Positions 16,446 to 24,972 are shown, counted from the stretch's first letter. The stretch: 36,316 bases of DNA from Leptolyngbyaceae cyanobacterium C42_A2020_001 (GCA_015272515.1 JACYLN010000097.1:1-36316); one strand, 5' to 3'. The notes: generated by a model not told the origin, from the sequence alone. Translations and numbers: made by a program.

Positions 16446-17518
16446 AGACAAAGAAGCAGATTGGATTCGATCGCCACTGGCAGGGAACGTTATCGGACTA
16501 TGTGACGGCGATCGCCTGGTCGCCTGATGGCAAGATCTTGGCAGCAAGTTCGGCTGCGGGTGAAGTGGTTCTTTATCAAGGGACGGGAACGTTCCAAACA
16601 ACGCCCTTACAGGCAGTGGATGGGCACTCGGTTGACTGCCTCGCTTTTTCCCACGATGGACAATTGTTGGCGGCTGGTGGGCAAACCGGACAGGTCAGCA
16701 TCTGGCGGATGCAGTCAGACCTGCCTGCATTGATTGCCACAGTCAACAATTCTTCTACCTGGGTCGATCGCCTGGCGTGGAGTCCGACTCAAAATCTCCT
16801 GGCATTTAGCCTGGGAAAATATGTGCAGGTTTGGGATGCCAATTTGGGCGACGTTGCCGCGACCCTAAATTTCAACACATCCTCTGTCCTGGATCTTACC
16901 TGGCATCCCGATGGACAGCGGTTGAGCGTTAGCGGGTATCAGGGGGTAAAAATCTGGACGGCAGCAGACTGGGATGATGACCCGTATTTGCTGACGATCT
17001 CTTCGGCAAGTATGGCGATCGCCTGGTCGCCCGATGGAAAATACATTGCCTCTGGGAACCTCGATCGCACCATCACCGTATTGGAGTGGGATAATCCTCA
17101 TCCCTGGGTCATACGCGGCTTTCCTGGCAAAATCCATCAACTCGCCTGGTCAGATGTGCTGACGAAAGCGGGTGCATCGTTGCTAGCTTCCGCTAGTGCT
17201 GAAGGGATTATCGTTTGGGAAAAACAGGAAGATGAATCGTTGGGTTGGGAAGGTCGTGTGTTAGAAGGACACGAAGGTACGGTGCAATCCATTCACTTCC
17301 AGCCAGATGTCCTTTTGTTGGCTTCGGCGGCAGCAGACGGTTGGGTCTGTTTGTGGCATAAAGCCAAGCAGTTAGCCCAAGTGCTGAATGGTGCCCCCAA
17401 TGGGTTTTCTTGCCTTGCATGGCAGCCCAAAGGACAACAGCTTGCCGCAGGCGGACAGAATGGGGAAGTATTGGTTTGGTCGAAAGTGAGACGCGGACAG
17501 GGTTTTGGACAACGATAG
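16433..17518 (+). CDS. WD40-repeat beta-propeller protein coupled to the COG0523 GTPase
   Basis: 361 residues, essentially all WD40 repeats, about seven blades. Typical blade motifs are AIAWSPDGKILAASSAAGEV, CLAFSHDGQLLAAGG, LDLTWHPDGQRLSVSG, AIAWSPDGKYIASGN and CLAWQPKGQQLAAGG. No signal peptide, so cytoplasmic. GTG start at 16433 has GAGAGAGGA about 9 bases upstream and overlaps the GTPase stop. Propellers are protein-binding platforms; it probably scaffolds the GTPase with its client. A broken 3' copy of this gene lies at 22381-22502, showing past duplication or rearrangement. Confidence 0.82.
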   Translation: MSSLKTKKQIGFDRHWQGTLSDYVTAIAWSPDGKILAASSAAGEVVLYQGTGTFQTTPLQAVDGHSVDCLAFSHDGQLLAAGGQTGQVSIWRMQSDLPALIATVNNSSTWVDRLAWSPTQNLLAFSLGKYVQVWDANLGDVAATLNFNTSSVLDLTWHPDGQRLSVSGYQGVKIWTAADWDDDPYLLTISSASMAIAWSPDGKYIASGNLDRTITVLEWDNPHPWVIRGFPGKIHQLAWSDVLTKAGASLLASASAEGIIVWEKQEDESLGWEGRVLEGHEGTVQSIHFQPDVLLLASAAADGWVCLWHKAKQLAQVLNGAPNGFSCLAWQPKGQQLAAGGQNGEVLVWSKVRRGQGFGQR

Positions 17519-17738
17519 AAGACTGGAATCAGGAGCGACCTTTTGCGGTATCTACGGTGCCCCCAGCAGGTTTTCATCCTCCAAAACTCACGGGCGATAG
17601 CCGAACAACCCCAGTGCGGTCAGGGCAATCGTATCTCATCTGAGTTTCGATGACTCAGTAAGCGGAAATCTTTGGCTGAGATGTGGTTGGGATATTGTTG
17701 GTGAGATGCGATCGAATTGATCTGCCTTGAGATATTCT

Positions 17739-17758
17739 AATGAGAATTAATATCATCA
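17739..17758. promoter_or_regulatory. Fur-like box before the AraC-type regulator
   Basis: AATGAGAATTAATATCATC has AT-rich dyad character like a Fur box but is less symmetrical than the Zur boxes in the window. It lies about 22 bases before the AraC start. Given the siderophore context, Fur (iron) control is more likely than Zur. Confidence 0.4.
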
Positions 17759-17780
17759 ACAGTATGGTTACTCCACTTCA

Positions 17781-18752
17781 ATGACCTTAATTCTTCCACA
17801 ATCAGACTACTGGAATTTGATTGAACAAGCTGAACCAGTTCACCAGGACGGCTCCGATCGCTTAGATATTTCCCAAGCCTATCCAGCATTAGTGGGAGAG
17901 GGAAACTATCGCCAGATTCAACTACGGGACGGCTTGCACCTGGAAATTAATGATTGCAAGTTGCACCGGTCTGTGGTGATTGAAAGCCCTGATCGCGACC
18001 ATCCCTTGGAATTTGAATTTTTCATTCAGGTCGATCGCGATCAACCGAATATTGCAGTTAAGGCAGAGGAATTCGGCTTTCATGGTAGTGGCATGGCATC
18101 CGCAGGAATTTCTAATTGGGAAACTTCAGAGCCAAGCCGAGTGGTATCGGTGCATATGCAACCGGAAGTGTTTCGCTCGTTTGCAACGGCTGAATCAGGT
18201 GAATTACCTGGGGAATTGCGACACTTAATTCACCGCAGGGATCATCCCAATTACCAACGGTTTGGTACACCGACACCAGTCATGCAAATCGCGGTGCAGC
18301 AAATTCTTCAGTGCCCTTATCAGGGCTTGACCAAGCGCATGTATCTGGAAAGCAAAGTCTTGGAACTGATGGCGCTGCTGGTTGCCCAAGAAGTCGAGGT
18401 CAATCAAGGCAATTTTGAGCATTCATTACTGCGGCGATCGGAGATTGACCGAATTTATTCTGCAAAGGAGATTCTACTGCGGCGCTTAGATCATCCGCCG
18501 TCGCTGACGAAGTTGGCACGACTGGTGGGGCTAAACGATCGCAAACTCAAGCAAGGGTTTCAGCAAGTTTTTGGCACCACTGTGTTTGGGTGTCTGCATC
18601 ATTACCGGATGGAACTCGCCCGCAAGTTGCTGTTGGGTGGCAATATGACGGTGATGGAGGTAGCAGCTAGCGTTGGCTATGCCAGCCCAACCTCGTTTAG
18701 CACGGCATTTCGCAAAAAATTTGGTACTAGCCCCAAGTCTTACCGACGGTAA
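17781..18752 (+). CDS. AraC-family regulator of the PchR type
   Basis: 323 residues. The C-terminal 100 residues are a standard AraC double helix-turn-helix (SLTKLARLVGLNDRKLKQGF, then MTVMEVAASVGYASPTSFST, ending FRKKFGTSPKSYRR). The N-terminal region (FEFFIQVDRDQ, FGFHGSG, RVVSVHMQPEVF) resembles PchR-like sensors that bind a ferric siderophore and activate its receptor gene. The Fur-like box upstream and the TonB receptor downstream in the same direction fit this. ATG at 17781 is used because an upstream ATG at 17763 is followed within six codons by a stop. Confidence 0.8.
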   Translation: MTLILPQSDYWNLIEQAEPVHQDGSDRLDISQAYPALVGEGNYRQIQLRDGLHLEINDCKLHRSVVIESPDRDHPLEFEFFIQVDRDQPNIAVKAEEFGFHGSGMASAGISNWETSEPSRVVSVHMQPEVFRSFATAESGELPGELRHLIHRRDHPNYQRFGTPTPVMQIAVQQILQCPYQGLTKRMYLESKVLELMALLVAQEVEVNQGNFEHSLLRRSEIDRIYSAKEILLRRLDHPPSLTKLARLVGLNDRKLKQGFQQVFGTTVFGCLHHYRMELARKLLLGGNMTVMEVAASVGYASPTSFSTAFRKKFGTSPKSYRR

Positions 18753-18857
18753 CTGGCAAGTTCAGCTAGGATTCATAGTGGTATGGACACTTAACGGCTC
18801 AAATCAGCGGCGACAAGCAACCTCAAACGCAGCACTAGGGCTTTCGCTTTTGAATTG

Positions 18858-19241
18858 TTAGACCGCGCCAGGATCAGTAGCCTCAAACGGATTTAGAAGT
18901 TCGAGTTCAACAATCCAACGAAAATCATTTGTGTTTCTGGGTATCAGCGTTAACCCATACACTAAAGCAGTTCCAGCAATAATCGCATCACCTAAAGTCA
19001 TCCGCCTCTGTTGTCGCAGAGCTACCGCTTGGTTTAGCACGTCTTGCGCTACTGGTAGAACTTGGGCAACTTGGAAAAACTCCTCAAAATACTGGCGTTG
19101 CTGCTCAGTTAGCAGATGATAGCCCAACACCTCAAGACAACTGAGTGCTGATACCGCAGGTGCATGTTCAGCAATTAATTTTCTCAGATGGGAATATTCC
19201 GGTTGGGCAGAATAAATAATGATGTTGCTGTCCAGAAGCAC
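18858..19241 (-). CDS. PIN-domain ribonuclease toxin (VapC-like)
   Basis: 127 residues. The four acidic residues of the PIN active site are visible: Asp4 (LLDSNIIIY), Glu37 (SCLEVLG), Asp85 (LGDAIIAGTAL) and Asp106 (RNTNDFRW). It is a metal-dependent RNase that inhibits translation when free. The start is GTG at 19241, three bases after the antitoxin stop, the usual antitoxin-first order. It lies between two metal-related clusters and was probably acquired as a module. Confidence 0.8.
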   Translation of the reverse strand: MLLDSNIIIYSAQPEYSHLRKLIAEHAPAVSALSCLEVLGYHLLTEQQRQYFEEFFQVAQVLPVAQDVLNQAVALRQQRRMTLGDAIIAGTALVYGLTLIPRNTNDFRWIVELELLNPFEATDPGAV

Positions 19242-19244
19242 ACT

Positions 19245-19499
19245 TTACCGCCCTGGCAATAAACGGTCTTGACGAGTTTCTTGTTGCCATAAAACTGGAT
19301 CAATATCACTCAGAGTTTGAGTAGCAGCAAGATTTTCCAATATTTCAGCCATTCTACACCCGCGTGTCTTTGTGTCTGAAACCAGGCTGTCATCAAGAAA
19401 CGTAACGTGAACCTGGAGCATTTGCTCTCCAAATTCAGGTGCTTCACCAACCCACTCTAAACGGCTTTCTCTCAGCCAAGCCCTAAATGTTTTTAGCAT
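19245..19499 (-). CDS. antitoxin partner of the PIN toxin
   Basis: 84 residues, immediately upstream of the PIN-domain gene. The N-terminus (FRAWLRESRLEWVGEAPEF) and the C-terminus (SDIDPVLWQQETRQDRLLPG) resemble small antitoxins found with cyanobacterial PIN proteins; the C-terminal tail probably wraps the toxin. Not an obvious AbrB or RHH sequence. Assignment is mainly by position, size and organisation. Confidence 0.65.
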   Translation of the reverse strand: MLKTFRAWLRESRLEWVGEAPEFGEQMLQVHVTFLDDSLVSDTKTRGCRMAEILENLAATQTLSDIDPVLWQQETRQDRLLPGR

Positions 19500-19553
19500 T
19501 GCTGCACTAATTAACCCTAGCTTTATCCTATAACAGTCCCCCTTTTGAATATA

Positions 19554-19593
19554 AAAAGTCCGGCTCGAAGAGGAAAAGTCCGGCTCGAAGAGG
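19554..19593. repeat. two tandem copies of a 20-bp repeat
   Basis: AAAAGTCCGGCTCGAAGAGG occurs at 19554-19573 and again, identically, at 19574-19593. It is noncoding, between the antitoxin promoter and the TonB receptor. No function is evident. Confidence 0.8.
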
Positions 19594-19693
19594 ACACGAT
19601 CGCCCCAAAGATCCTATTCTCATGCCACTACTGAAAATATTTCCTAACAAACTGGAAGGGTTTCCACTGTTGGAATAGTGGGTGTGAGGAATT

Positions 19694-20023
19694 ATGCAGA
19701 AGCAGGTAATGGTGGCGATCGCAGGTATTGTGTCGATTGGATTAGCTCAGACTGTTCAAGCAACGGAAGTCAAAGAGTCTCAGGAACCAGCTATCTTAAG
19801 GGTGCGAGAGGTTCACCGTCCAGCAACGACGGTGAAGGACTGGGTTGCCCAAATGGAAGCGGCAAAGGGAGAAAGTGATGAGTTCTCAGTTTTGAGTTCT
19901 GAGTTGGGGAATTCAATTCAAAACTCAAAACTCTCTTGCACAAAACTCTCTTGCACAAAACTCTCTTGCACAAAACTCTCTTGCACAAATCTCTCCTGTG
20001 TCAGTGACGAATGTAAAGCTTGA
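19694..20023 (+). pseudogene. signal-peptide segment of the TonB receptor, out of frame with the barrel
   Basis: Begins MQKQVMVAIAGIVSIGLAQT and VQATEV, a clear signal peptide with cleavage likely after QA or ATA. HRPATTVKDWVAQMEAA is the linker usually found before the AMIN domain of cyanobacterial receptors. After about residue 60 the frame enters a repeat tract (KLSCT repeated) and stops at 20023, while the receptor proper runs in a different frame. The switch must occur between 19896 and 19926, because a TGA at 19893-19895 closes the receptor frame. Without correction the receptor has no export signal. Confidence 0.6.
19927..19986. repeat. four perfect 15-bp tandem repeats inside the TonB receptor gene
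   Basis: AAAACTCTCTTGCAC repeats four times, followed by a degenerate fifth unit. In the receptor frame the unit reads NSLAQ, in the signal-peptide frame KLSCT. Since 15 is a multiple of three, a change in copy number would not shift frame. Just upstream, 19880-19926 has self-complementary GAGTT/AACTC-rich sequence typical of short cyanobacterial intergenic repeats. Confidence 0.85.
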
Positions 20024-22337
20024 CCGCATGGATGCCGGACTGGACATTGTGCTGGAAACGGCAGATGGCAAACCGTTGCAAGTGGATGCGACCAAGTTTC
20101 GGTCAGTCGGCAATAGCCTGATTGCCGATATTCCCAATGCAGCACTGGCATTAACCAATGCTCAAGCGTTTAGTGCAGACAATCCAACCGGGGATATTGC
20201 CAATGTGCGGATAACGCAGGTGGATGCCAACACCATTCGAGTGAGCGTAACTGGAAACAATGCACTGCCCAAACAGGAAGTGACGCTGAAAACGGGTGGG
20301 TTAGCCTACAGCCTCAACCCAGAAGCCGATGAACCGGATGAGGAAATTGTGGTGACGGGCGATCGCAGTCGTTACGCCGTCCCCAATGCCTCCACTGCAA
20401 CTCGAACAGATACCCCCTTGCGAGATATTCCCCAATCGATTCAGGTGATTCCCCGGCAAGTACTGGAAGATCGACAGGTCTTTCGAGTGGGCGAGGCAGT
20501 GCGAAATGTTAGCGGTGTGCAACAAGGATTCTCGGCGGCAGGTGGCACAGAATCATTTGTGATTCGGGGGTTCTCAACCTTTACAAAGCTGCGAAATGGC
20601 TTTAGAGAGGAGGCAGCCATCATAGAAGAAACCTCCAATGTGGAAAGGGTAGAAGTTCTCAAAGGACCCGCTTCCGTACTTTACGGCAATTTAGATCCGG
20701 GTGGTGCTATCAATACGGTAACTAAGCTGCCTCTGAATCAGCCCTTCTATTCCATCGGATTCCAGGCAGGCAGCTTTGGGTTGATTCGCCCAACCATTGA
20801 TCTAACAGGTCCGTTAAATGCAGAAAAAACGGTTCTTTATCGCCTCAATGCTGCCTACGAGAAGGATGGCAACTTTCGCGACTTTACCCAAGGGGTTAAT
20901 CGCTTCTTCATTTCACCTGTTTTAACTTGGAAGATCAGCGATCGCACCTCAATCACGTTTGATCTGGAATACCTCAAAGATACACGTCCCTATGATCGAG
21001 GGCTGGTTGCGATCGACAACAGGGTTGCTGATATTCCTTTTGATCGGGTGCTGGGGGAACCCGATGATGTCTCTCGCCGAGAACGTGTGCGCACCGGATA
21101 CCGATTAGAGCATCAATTTAGCGACAACTGGACGCTTCGTAATGCCTTTAGTTTCTTCCATTACAACAATTCTGCACGGGGTGCAGATCAAGCATTTATT
21201 GGCGTTGATCAGCAAACCGGGGAGTTAGGCAGAGTTTGGTTAGATAATATCGAAAGTCAAAATTTTTATGGATTGCAAACCGATTTAATTGGCAAATTCA
21301 ACACAGGTTCGGTTAAACATACGCTGTTGTTTGGTGTCGATCTGTCACGCAATGTCGATGATTTTAACGGCAAATTCGATCTTGATAACCCCACCTTCAT
21401 CAATATTTTTAACCCCGTTTATGGACAAGTTCAGCGTCCCGCACGAGAGCAAATTTTGAGTGGAGGATTTGCCTCTGTCACCACCACCGATCGCCTGGGA
21501 ATTTATCTGCAAGATCAAATCACTTTGGCTGAAAATTGGAAATTGTTGATCGGCGGACGCTTTGATCTTGCCGATCAACGATCGATATCAGAGGGATCTG
21601 AAACCCAACAGCAAGATACGGCATTTACACCCCGTGTTGGCATTGTCTATCAACCGATTCCCCCCCTTTCGCTCTACGCCAGTTTCAGTCAGTCCTTCCA
21701 GCCCAATTCGGGTACACAGGTAAATGGTTCACTCTTGCCACCAGAGCGCGGTACGCAGTATGAAGTTGGGGTCAAAGGCGAATTTCTGAACGGCAAATTG
21801 GCTGCAACACTCGCTGCGTTTCAAATCACAAAAAGTAATGTTTCAGCGACCGATCCCAACAATCCAGACTTTAGCCTCCCAATTGGAGAACAGCGCAGTC
21901 GAGGAGTAGAGCTAGACATCATTGGGGAAATTCTCCCCGGTTGGAATATTGTTGCGAACTACGCCTACACCAATGCCACGGTGACCGGTAATAGTGACTC
22001 TACAATCATTGGCAATCGGCTCTATAGCGTGCCCTATCACTCTGCTAGTCTTTGGACGACCTATCAAATTCAAGCAGGTAGTTTAGAGGGATTCGGGTTC
22101 GGACTAGGTTTATTCTATGTCGGTGAACGGGAAGGAGATTTGTTTGCGCCTGGCTTGGTTCTACCTAGCTACCTGCGAACAGATGCCAGCATATTTTATC
22201 GGAAGAACAATTGGCGAATTGCAATCAATGTTCAAAACCTATTTGATGTTGCTTACATCAAAGAAACAAGCGATCGCGATCGAATCGCTCCCGGTGCCCC
22301 ATTCACCGTGGTGGGAAAGGTTTCATTTGAGTTTTGA
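19998..22337 (+). CDS. TonB-dependent siderophore receptor with N-terminal AMIN domain
   Basis: 779 residues from GTG at 19998; the same frame is open back to 19896. The first 100 residues (VTNVKLDRMDAGLDIVLETA and onward) form an AMIN domain. A TonB-box-like EEIVVTGDR then leads into the plug (PLRDIPQSIQVIPRQVLEDR, VRNVSGVQQG, FVIRGFS, VERVEVLKGPASVLYG, PGGAINTVTK). The 22-strand barrel follows and ends in Phe (VSFEF). It imports a ferric or other metal siderophore across the outer membrane using TonB energy. No Zur box precedes it; the AraC/PchR-type gene upstream is the probable regulator. The signal peptide is in another frame, so the gene may be inactive. Confidence 0.8.
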   Translation: MSVTNVKLDRMDAGLDIVLETADGKPLQVDATKFRSVGNSLIADIPNAALALTNAQAFSADNPTGDIANVRITQVDANTIRVSVTGNNALPKQEVTLKTGGLAYSLNPEADEPDEEIVVTGDRSRYAVPNASTATRTDTPLRDIPQSIQVIPRQVLEDRQVFRVGEAVRNVSGVQQGFSAAGGTESFVIRGFSTFTKLRNGFREEAAIIEETSNVERVEVLKGPASVLYGNLDPGGAINTVTKLPLNQPFYSIGFQAGSFGLIRPTIDLTGPLNAEKTVLYRLNAAYEKDGNFRDFTQGVNRFFISPVLTWKISDRTSITFDLEYLKDTRPYDRGLVAIDNRVADIPFDRVLGEPDDVSRRERVRTGYRLEHQFSDNWTLRNAFSFFHYNNSARGADQAFIGVDQQTGELGRVWLDNIESQNFYGLQTDLIGKFNTGSVKHTLLFGVDLSRNVDDFNGKFDLDNPTFINIFNPVYGQVQRPAREQILSGGFASVTTTDRLGIYLQDQITLAENWKLLIGGRFDLADQRSISEGSETQQQDTAFTPRVGIVYQPIPPLSLYASFSQSFQPNSGTQVNGSLLPPERGTQYEVGVKGEFLNGKLAATLAAFQITKSNVSATDPNNPDFSLPIGEQRSRGVELDIIGEILPGWNIVANYAYTNATVTGNSDSTIIGNRLYSVPYHSASLWTTYQIQAGSLEGFGFGLGLFYVGEREGDLFAPGLVLPSYLRTDASIFYRKNNWRIAINVQNLFDVAYIKETSDRDRIAPGAPFTVVGKVSFEF

Positions 22338-22380
22338 TGTTCATCCGTTAGAGTCTCTGTCTTTGAGCGATTGAGAATGC

Positions 22381-22502
22381 GATCGTCTGATCGCCCGATG
22401 GCAACATCGCCTCTGAAAACCTCGTTGCAGCAGGCGGACAGAACCGGGAGCTATTGATTTAGTCAAAAGTGGGGCGTGGACAGGGTTTTGGACAACGTTA
22501 GC
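22381..22502 (+). pseudogene. relic of the WD40 gene 3' end
   Basis: Reads PDGNIASENLVAAGGQNRELLI, a TAG, then SKVGRGQGFGQR and a stop. The intact WD40 protein has PDGKYIASGNL in an inner blade and LAAGGQNGEVLVWSKVRRG at its end. Bases 22478-22497 are identical to 17495-17514. The relic fuses two blades by an internal deletion, and a Trp codon has become TAG. It shows that a second GTPase/WD40-type locus, or a rearrangement of the first, once lay next to the TonB gene. Confidence 0.75.
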
Positions 22503-22521
22503 TCGAGACTTGGATCACTCA

Positions 22522-22788
22522 TTATGCGATTGATTCATCCAAATGTTCGATCACTGCCTGGTAGAAATCGAGGACATGACGATCGTGCAGGCGATAGAAA
22601 ACGTGCCGTCCCTGCTTGCGGAAGCTGACTAAACGAATGGCGCGGAGTGTCCGTAGCTGATGCGACACGGCTGATTCATTCATCTCTAGGGCGATCGCTA
22701 AATCACCAACGCACATCTCCTTGTCCGCCAGTATGGAAAGGATGCGTAACCGATTGGTATCAGCGAGAAAGCCAAGCAACTCTGACAT
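22522..22788 (-). CDS. SmtB/CzrA-type zinc-sensing repressor (alpha-5 site)
   Basis: 88 residues, compact winged helix with recognition segment [16 protein letters not shown]. The C-terminal helix carries Asp69-x-His71-x10-His82-x2-Glu85, exactly the alpha-5 zinc/cobalt motif of SmtB and CzrA. The alpha-3 CVC motif is absent (MCVGD only). Zinc should release it from DNA. Targets are probably itself and the divergent small secreted protein gene, or another exporter elsewhere. It is a different sensor type from the alpha-3N ArsR at 14923, so the region monitors metal excess in two ways. Confidence 0.78.
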   Translation of the reverse strand: MSELLGFLADTNRLRILSILADKEMCVGDLAIALEMNESAVSHQLRTLRAIRLVSFRKQGRHVFYRLHDRHVLDFYQAVIEHLDESIA

Positions 22789-22877
22789 GCGTTGTGCCTT
22801 TTCAACCGTCAGCGTTTCGGTTATAGACGAGTCGGAATTTTATACGGTTTTTAGGGATAGGCACTGTGTGTGAGGGA

Positions 22878-22897
22878 TTCGTCGTTATCGTGACGAA
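22878..22897. promoter_or_regulatory. possible operator between the SmtB-type gene and a small secreted protein gene
   Basis: TTCGTC and GACGAA are exactly complementary with an 8-base spacer. Located in the divergent promoter region, but the arms are shorter than a standard 12-2-12 SmtB site. Confidence 0.3.
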
Positions 22898-22951
22898 AGC
22901 ATCCAGACAGGTTAGAGTGGCTGATCATAGTCAATAATCGGTAACTAGCAT

Positions 22952-23212
22952 ATGAATCTTGCGAAGCTTGTCCTGTTTGCCTGCCCCATTGTTCTCATGT
23001 CGATGTTGATGGGATCTGCTCCCGTTCATGCGGTTGAGACTGCCACTGTTTTGCAGGTGCCGAAAGTGAATGTGGTGCAAATGGCTTTTGATGACTCAGA
23101 CTTAGCGGTTTCAAGTCTCAGGGATGATCAGCCGCTGATTCCAACAGGTTGTGGCTGCGCCCGATGCATCAAAGCAGAGCAACTTCTACAAGGTCGTTTA
23201 CCTGGATTCTAG
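22952..23212 (+). CDS. small secreted protein with a CGCARC motif
   Basis: 86 residues. A clear signal peptide (hydrophobic 5-22, cleavage probably after VHA at 27) leaves a mature peptide of about 59 residues. Near the C-terminus lies TGCGCARCIKAEQLL, with Cys67, Cys69 and Cys72. Three closely spaced cysteines in a periplasmic peptide suggest metal binding or a redox role. I do not recognise the family. It sits between a zinc-sensing repressor (divergent) and znuB, which supports a metal link; no Zur box is seen before it. Confidence 0.6.
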   Translation: MNLAKLVLFACPIVLMSMLMGSAPVHAVETATVLQVPKVNVVQMAFDDSDLAVSSLRDDQPLIPTGCGCARCIKAEQLLQGRLPGF

Positions 23213-23278
23213 GAAAACTGCTTTGACTAGGCGATCGCCCCTTTCCATGCAAGCGGTAAGCAACCAAAGCGATCGCGC

Positions 23279-24166
23279 TTAATCGTGGCGTTTGAGGAAC
23301 TTAAAGCGATTCATGAAGCGGGTGGCTGGCTCTAGCTGAGGAGAGCGAGTCAAGATCCCCTGAGACGGGCTGAAGAGCAATGCCAGCAAAAATAAACTAG
23401 AGGACACCAGCACGATCGCTGGCCCCGAAGGCAAGTTCTGGTAGTAGCTGAGGTAGACACCGGCGATGCTGGCGATCGCCCCCAGAATAGCTCCCACAAT
23501 CATCATCTGATGCAGTTCTTTTGTCAGCAGATAGGCGGTCAACGCCGGACCCACCAGTAGAGAAATCACCAGAATCACTCCTACTGCCTGCATACTGGCA
23601 ATGATGGTGAGCGTGATGGCTGCCATGAAGCCAAAGTAGAGGGTGTTGATGGGTAAGCCGATCGCCTGCGCCCCCGTTTTATCAAAGGTGTAGAACAATA
23701 ATTCCTTGTAGAACAGTTTGACTACTAGCAGAATCAAAGCAGCAATTACAAAGGTGCGCTGAATGTCGTGGGGTGTCACGCCCAGAATATCGCCGAATAG
23801 AAAACTATCCAGATCGAGCTTGTTCTTCAATACGGTAATCAGCGTGACTCCCAGTGCGAAAAAAGTTGAAAAGGTCAGCGCCATCGCAGCATCAACTTTG
23901 ACTCGGGTTTGAGAACGAATCCAGGCGATGAGCAACGCGCCCAGAATGCCAGAGCCAAAGGCACCGATCAAAATATCGATGCCCAAAAAGAACGAGATGG
24001 ATAACCCTGGTAGAACGCAGTGAGCGATCACATCTCCCAGTAACGCCATGCGTTGCACAATTAGGTAACTGCCGACCACTGGACAAAGAATGCCAACCAG
24101 TACGCCGATCGCGATCGCGTTTCGCATGAATTCATAGCCAAGCGGTTCCAGGAGCAAGTTGAGCAT
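23279..24166 (-). CDS. znuB: zinc ABC transporter permease
   Basis: 295 residues with about eight membrane helices, standard for the metal ABC permease family. Landmarks are AIGVLVGILCPVVGSYLIVQ at the start, RMALLGDVIAHCVLPGLS (the ATPase coupling region), a GITLG-like loop, and AVGVILVISLLVGPALTAYL. It forms the inner-membrane channel of the zinc importer. It lies 28 bases after znuC and is transcribed with it from the Zur-box promoter. The family also includes manganese permeases; zinc is chosen from the His-rich ZnuA and the Zur box. Confidence 0.88.
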   Translation of the reverse strand: MLNLLLEPLGYEFMRNAIAIGVLVGILCPVVGSYLIVQRMALLGDVIAHCVLPGLSISFFLGIDILIGAFGSGILGALLIAWIRSQTRVKVDAAMALTFSTFFALGVTLITVLKNKLDLDSFLFGDILGVTPHDIQRTFVIAALILLVVKLFYKELLFYTFDKTGAQAIGLPINTLYFGFMAAITLTIIASMQAVGVILVISLLVGPALTAYLLTKELHQMMIVGAILGAIASIAGVYLSYYQNLPSGPAIVLVSSSLFLLALLFSPSQGILTRSPQLEPATRFMNRFKFLKRHD

Positions 24167-24194
24167 AGGGAATGGAGAATGGAGAGTGGAGCAT

Positions 24195-24941
24195 TCAGCA
24201 GAAAAATGATGTTTCCAAATCCTGATGCAATGGCTTTCCCAAATGGGTTCCGTAAGCTTGACGCAAATTTTCAGGAGTCATCACTTGTTGCGGTGAACCA
24301 TCGGCAATCAGACATTGATTGAGTAATAGCAAGCGATCAAGCTGATTGAGTGACTGACCCCATTCGTGAGTGCTGAGCAAAAGAATTTTGCCCTGCGATC
24401 GCAACTCCTCAAACACTTCCAGCATGATGGCTTCAGCTTTCTTATCGACCCCTGTAAAGGGTTCATCAAACAGGAATAGATCCGCTTGTTGCGCCAAAGC
24501 ACGGGCGAGAAACACCCGCTGCTGTTGTCCGCCGGAAAGCTCTCCAATGCGGCGATCTCGCAGATCGATCATCTCGACTCGTGCCAATGCCGCTTTAACG
24601 ATTTCCTTTGCTGCTCGCCCAGGGCTGCGAAACCACCCCAGTTGGCGAGTTCGCGCCATCATCACGACGTTCCAAACCGTGATCGGATAATCCCAATCAA
24701 TCTGCGATCGCTGCGGAATGTATGCCACTCGCTCTAACTGCTGGTGCAGCGGACAGGTGCAATAGTGAACGACCCCGCCCGAAGCAGGCACCAAGCCTAG
24801 CAACGCTTTAAGCAGCGTACTTTTGCCCGCCCCGTTGGGTCCAATGATGCCCACCAGTTGACCTGGACTCACCTGGAAACTGACCGGATCAAGTCCGCGC
24901 ACGCCCCGATAATTGACAGCAAGCTGCTGAACCTCTAACAT
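24195..24941 (-). CDS. znuC: zinc ABC transporter ATP-binding protein
   Basis: 248 residues with the full ABC set: Walker A GPNGAGKST (34-42), Q-loop YIPQRSQIDWDYP, signature LSGGQQQRVFLARAL, Walker B DLFLFDEPF, and the switch His in LLSTHEWG. It powers zinc import with ZnuB. The ATG is 16 bases from the Zur box it shares with divergent znuA. Confidence 0.9.
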   Translation of the reverse strand: MLEVQQLAVNYRGVRGLDPVSFQVSPGQLVGIIGPNGAGKSTLLKALLGLVPASGGVVHYCTCPLHQQLERVAYIPQRSQIDWDYPITVWNVVMMARTRQLGWFRSPGRAAKEIVKAALARVEMIDLRDRRIGELSGGQQQRVFLARALAQQADLFLFDEPFTGVDKKAEAIMLEVFEELRSQGKILLLSTHEWGQSLNQLDRLLLLNQCLIADGSPQQVMTPENLRQAYGTHLGKPLHQDLETSFFC

Positions 24942-24953
24942 GAAAACCTGAAC

Positions 24954-24972
24954 TGAGAACGATTATCATTAT
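24954..24972. promoter_or_regulatory. Zur-type box between znuCB and znuA
   Basis: AACGAT, T, ATCATT at 24958-24970 is the same 6-1-6 palindrome as the other boxes with one mismatch. It lies 16 bases before znuC and 36 before znuA. Confidence 0.75.

Noticed and set aside
17739-17758. Sixth Zur box upstream of the AraC gene
   Set aside because: The dyad is imperfect and lacks the AATGAT-N-ATCATT core; the siderophore context favours Fur, so it is listed as Fur-like only.
19554-19593. 20-bp tandem repeat as an iteron or attachment site
   Set aside because: Only two copies, no replication or integrase gene nearby.
19927-19986. Direct repeats suggesting a CRISPR array
   Set aside because: The 15-bp units are contiguous, without spacers, lie inside a receptor gene, and have no cas genes nearby.
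24167-24194. GGAGAATGGAGAGTGGAG repeats between znuB and znuC as a regulatory element
   Set aside because: Short purine-rich micro-repeats of a kind common in cyanobacterial spacers, with no dyad symmetry.
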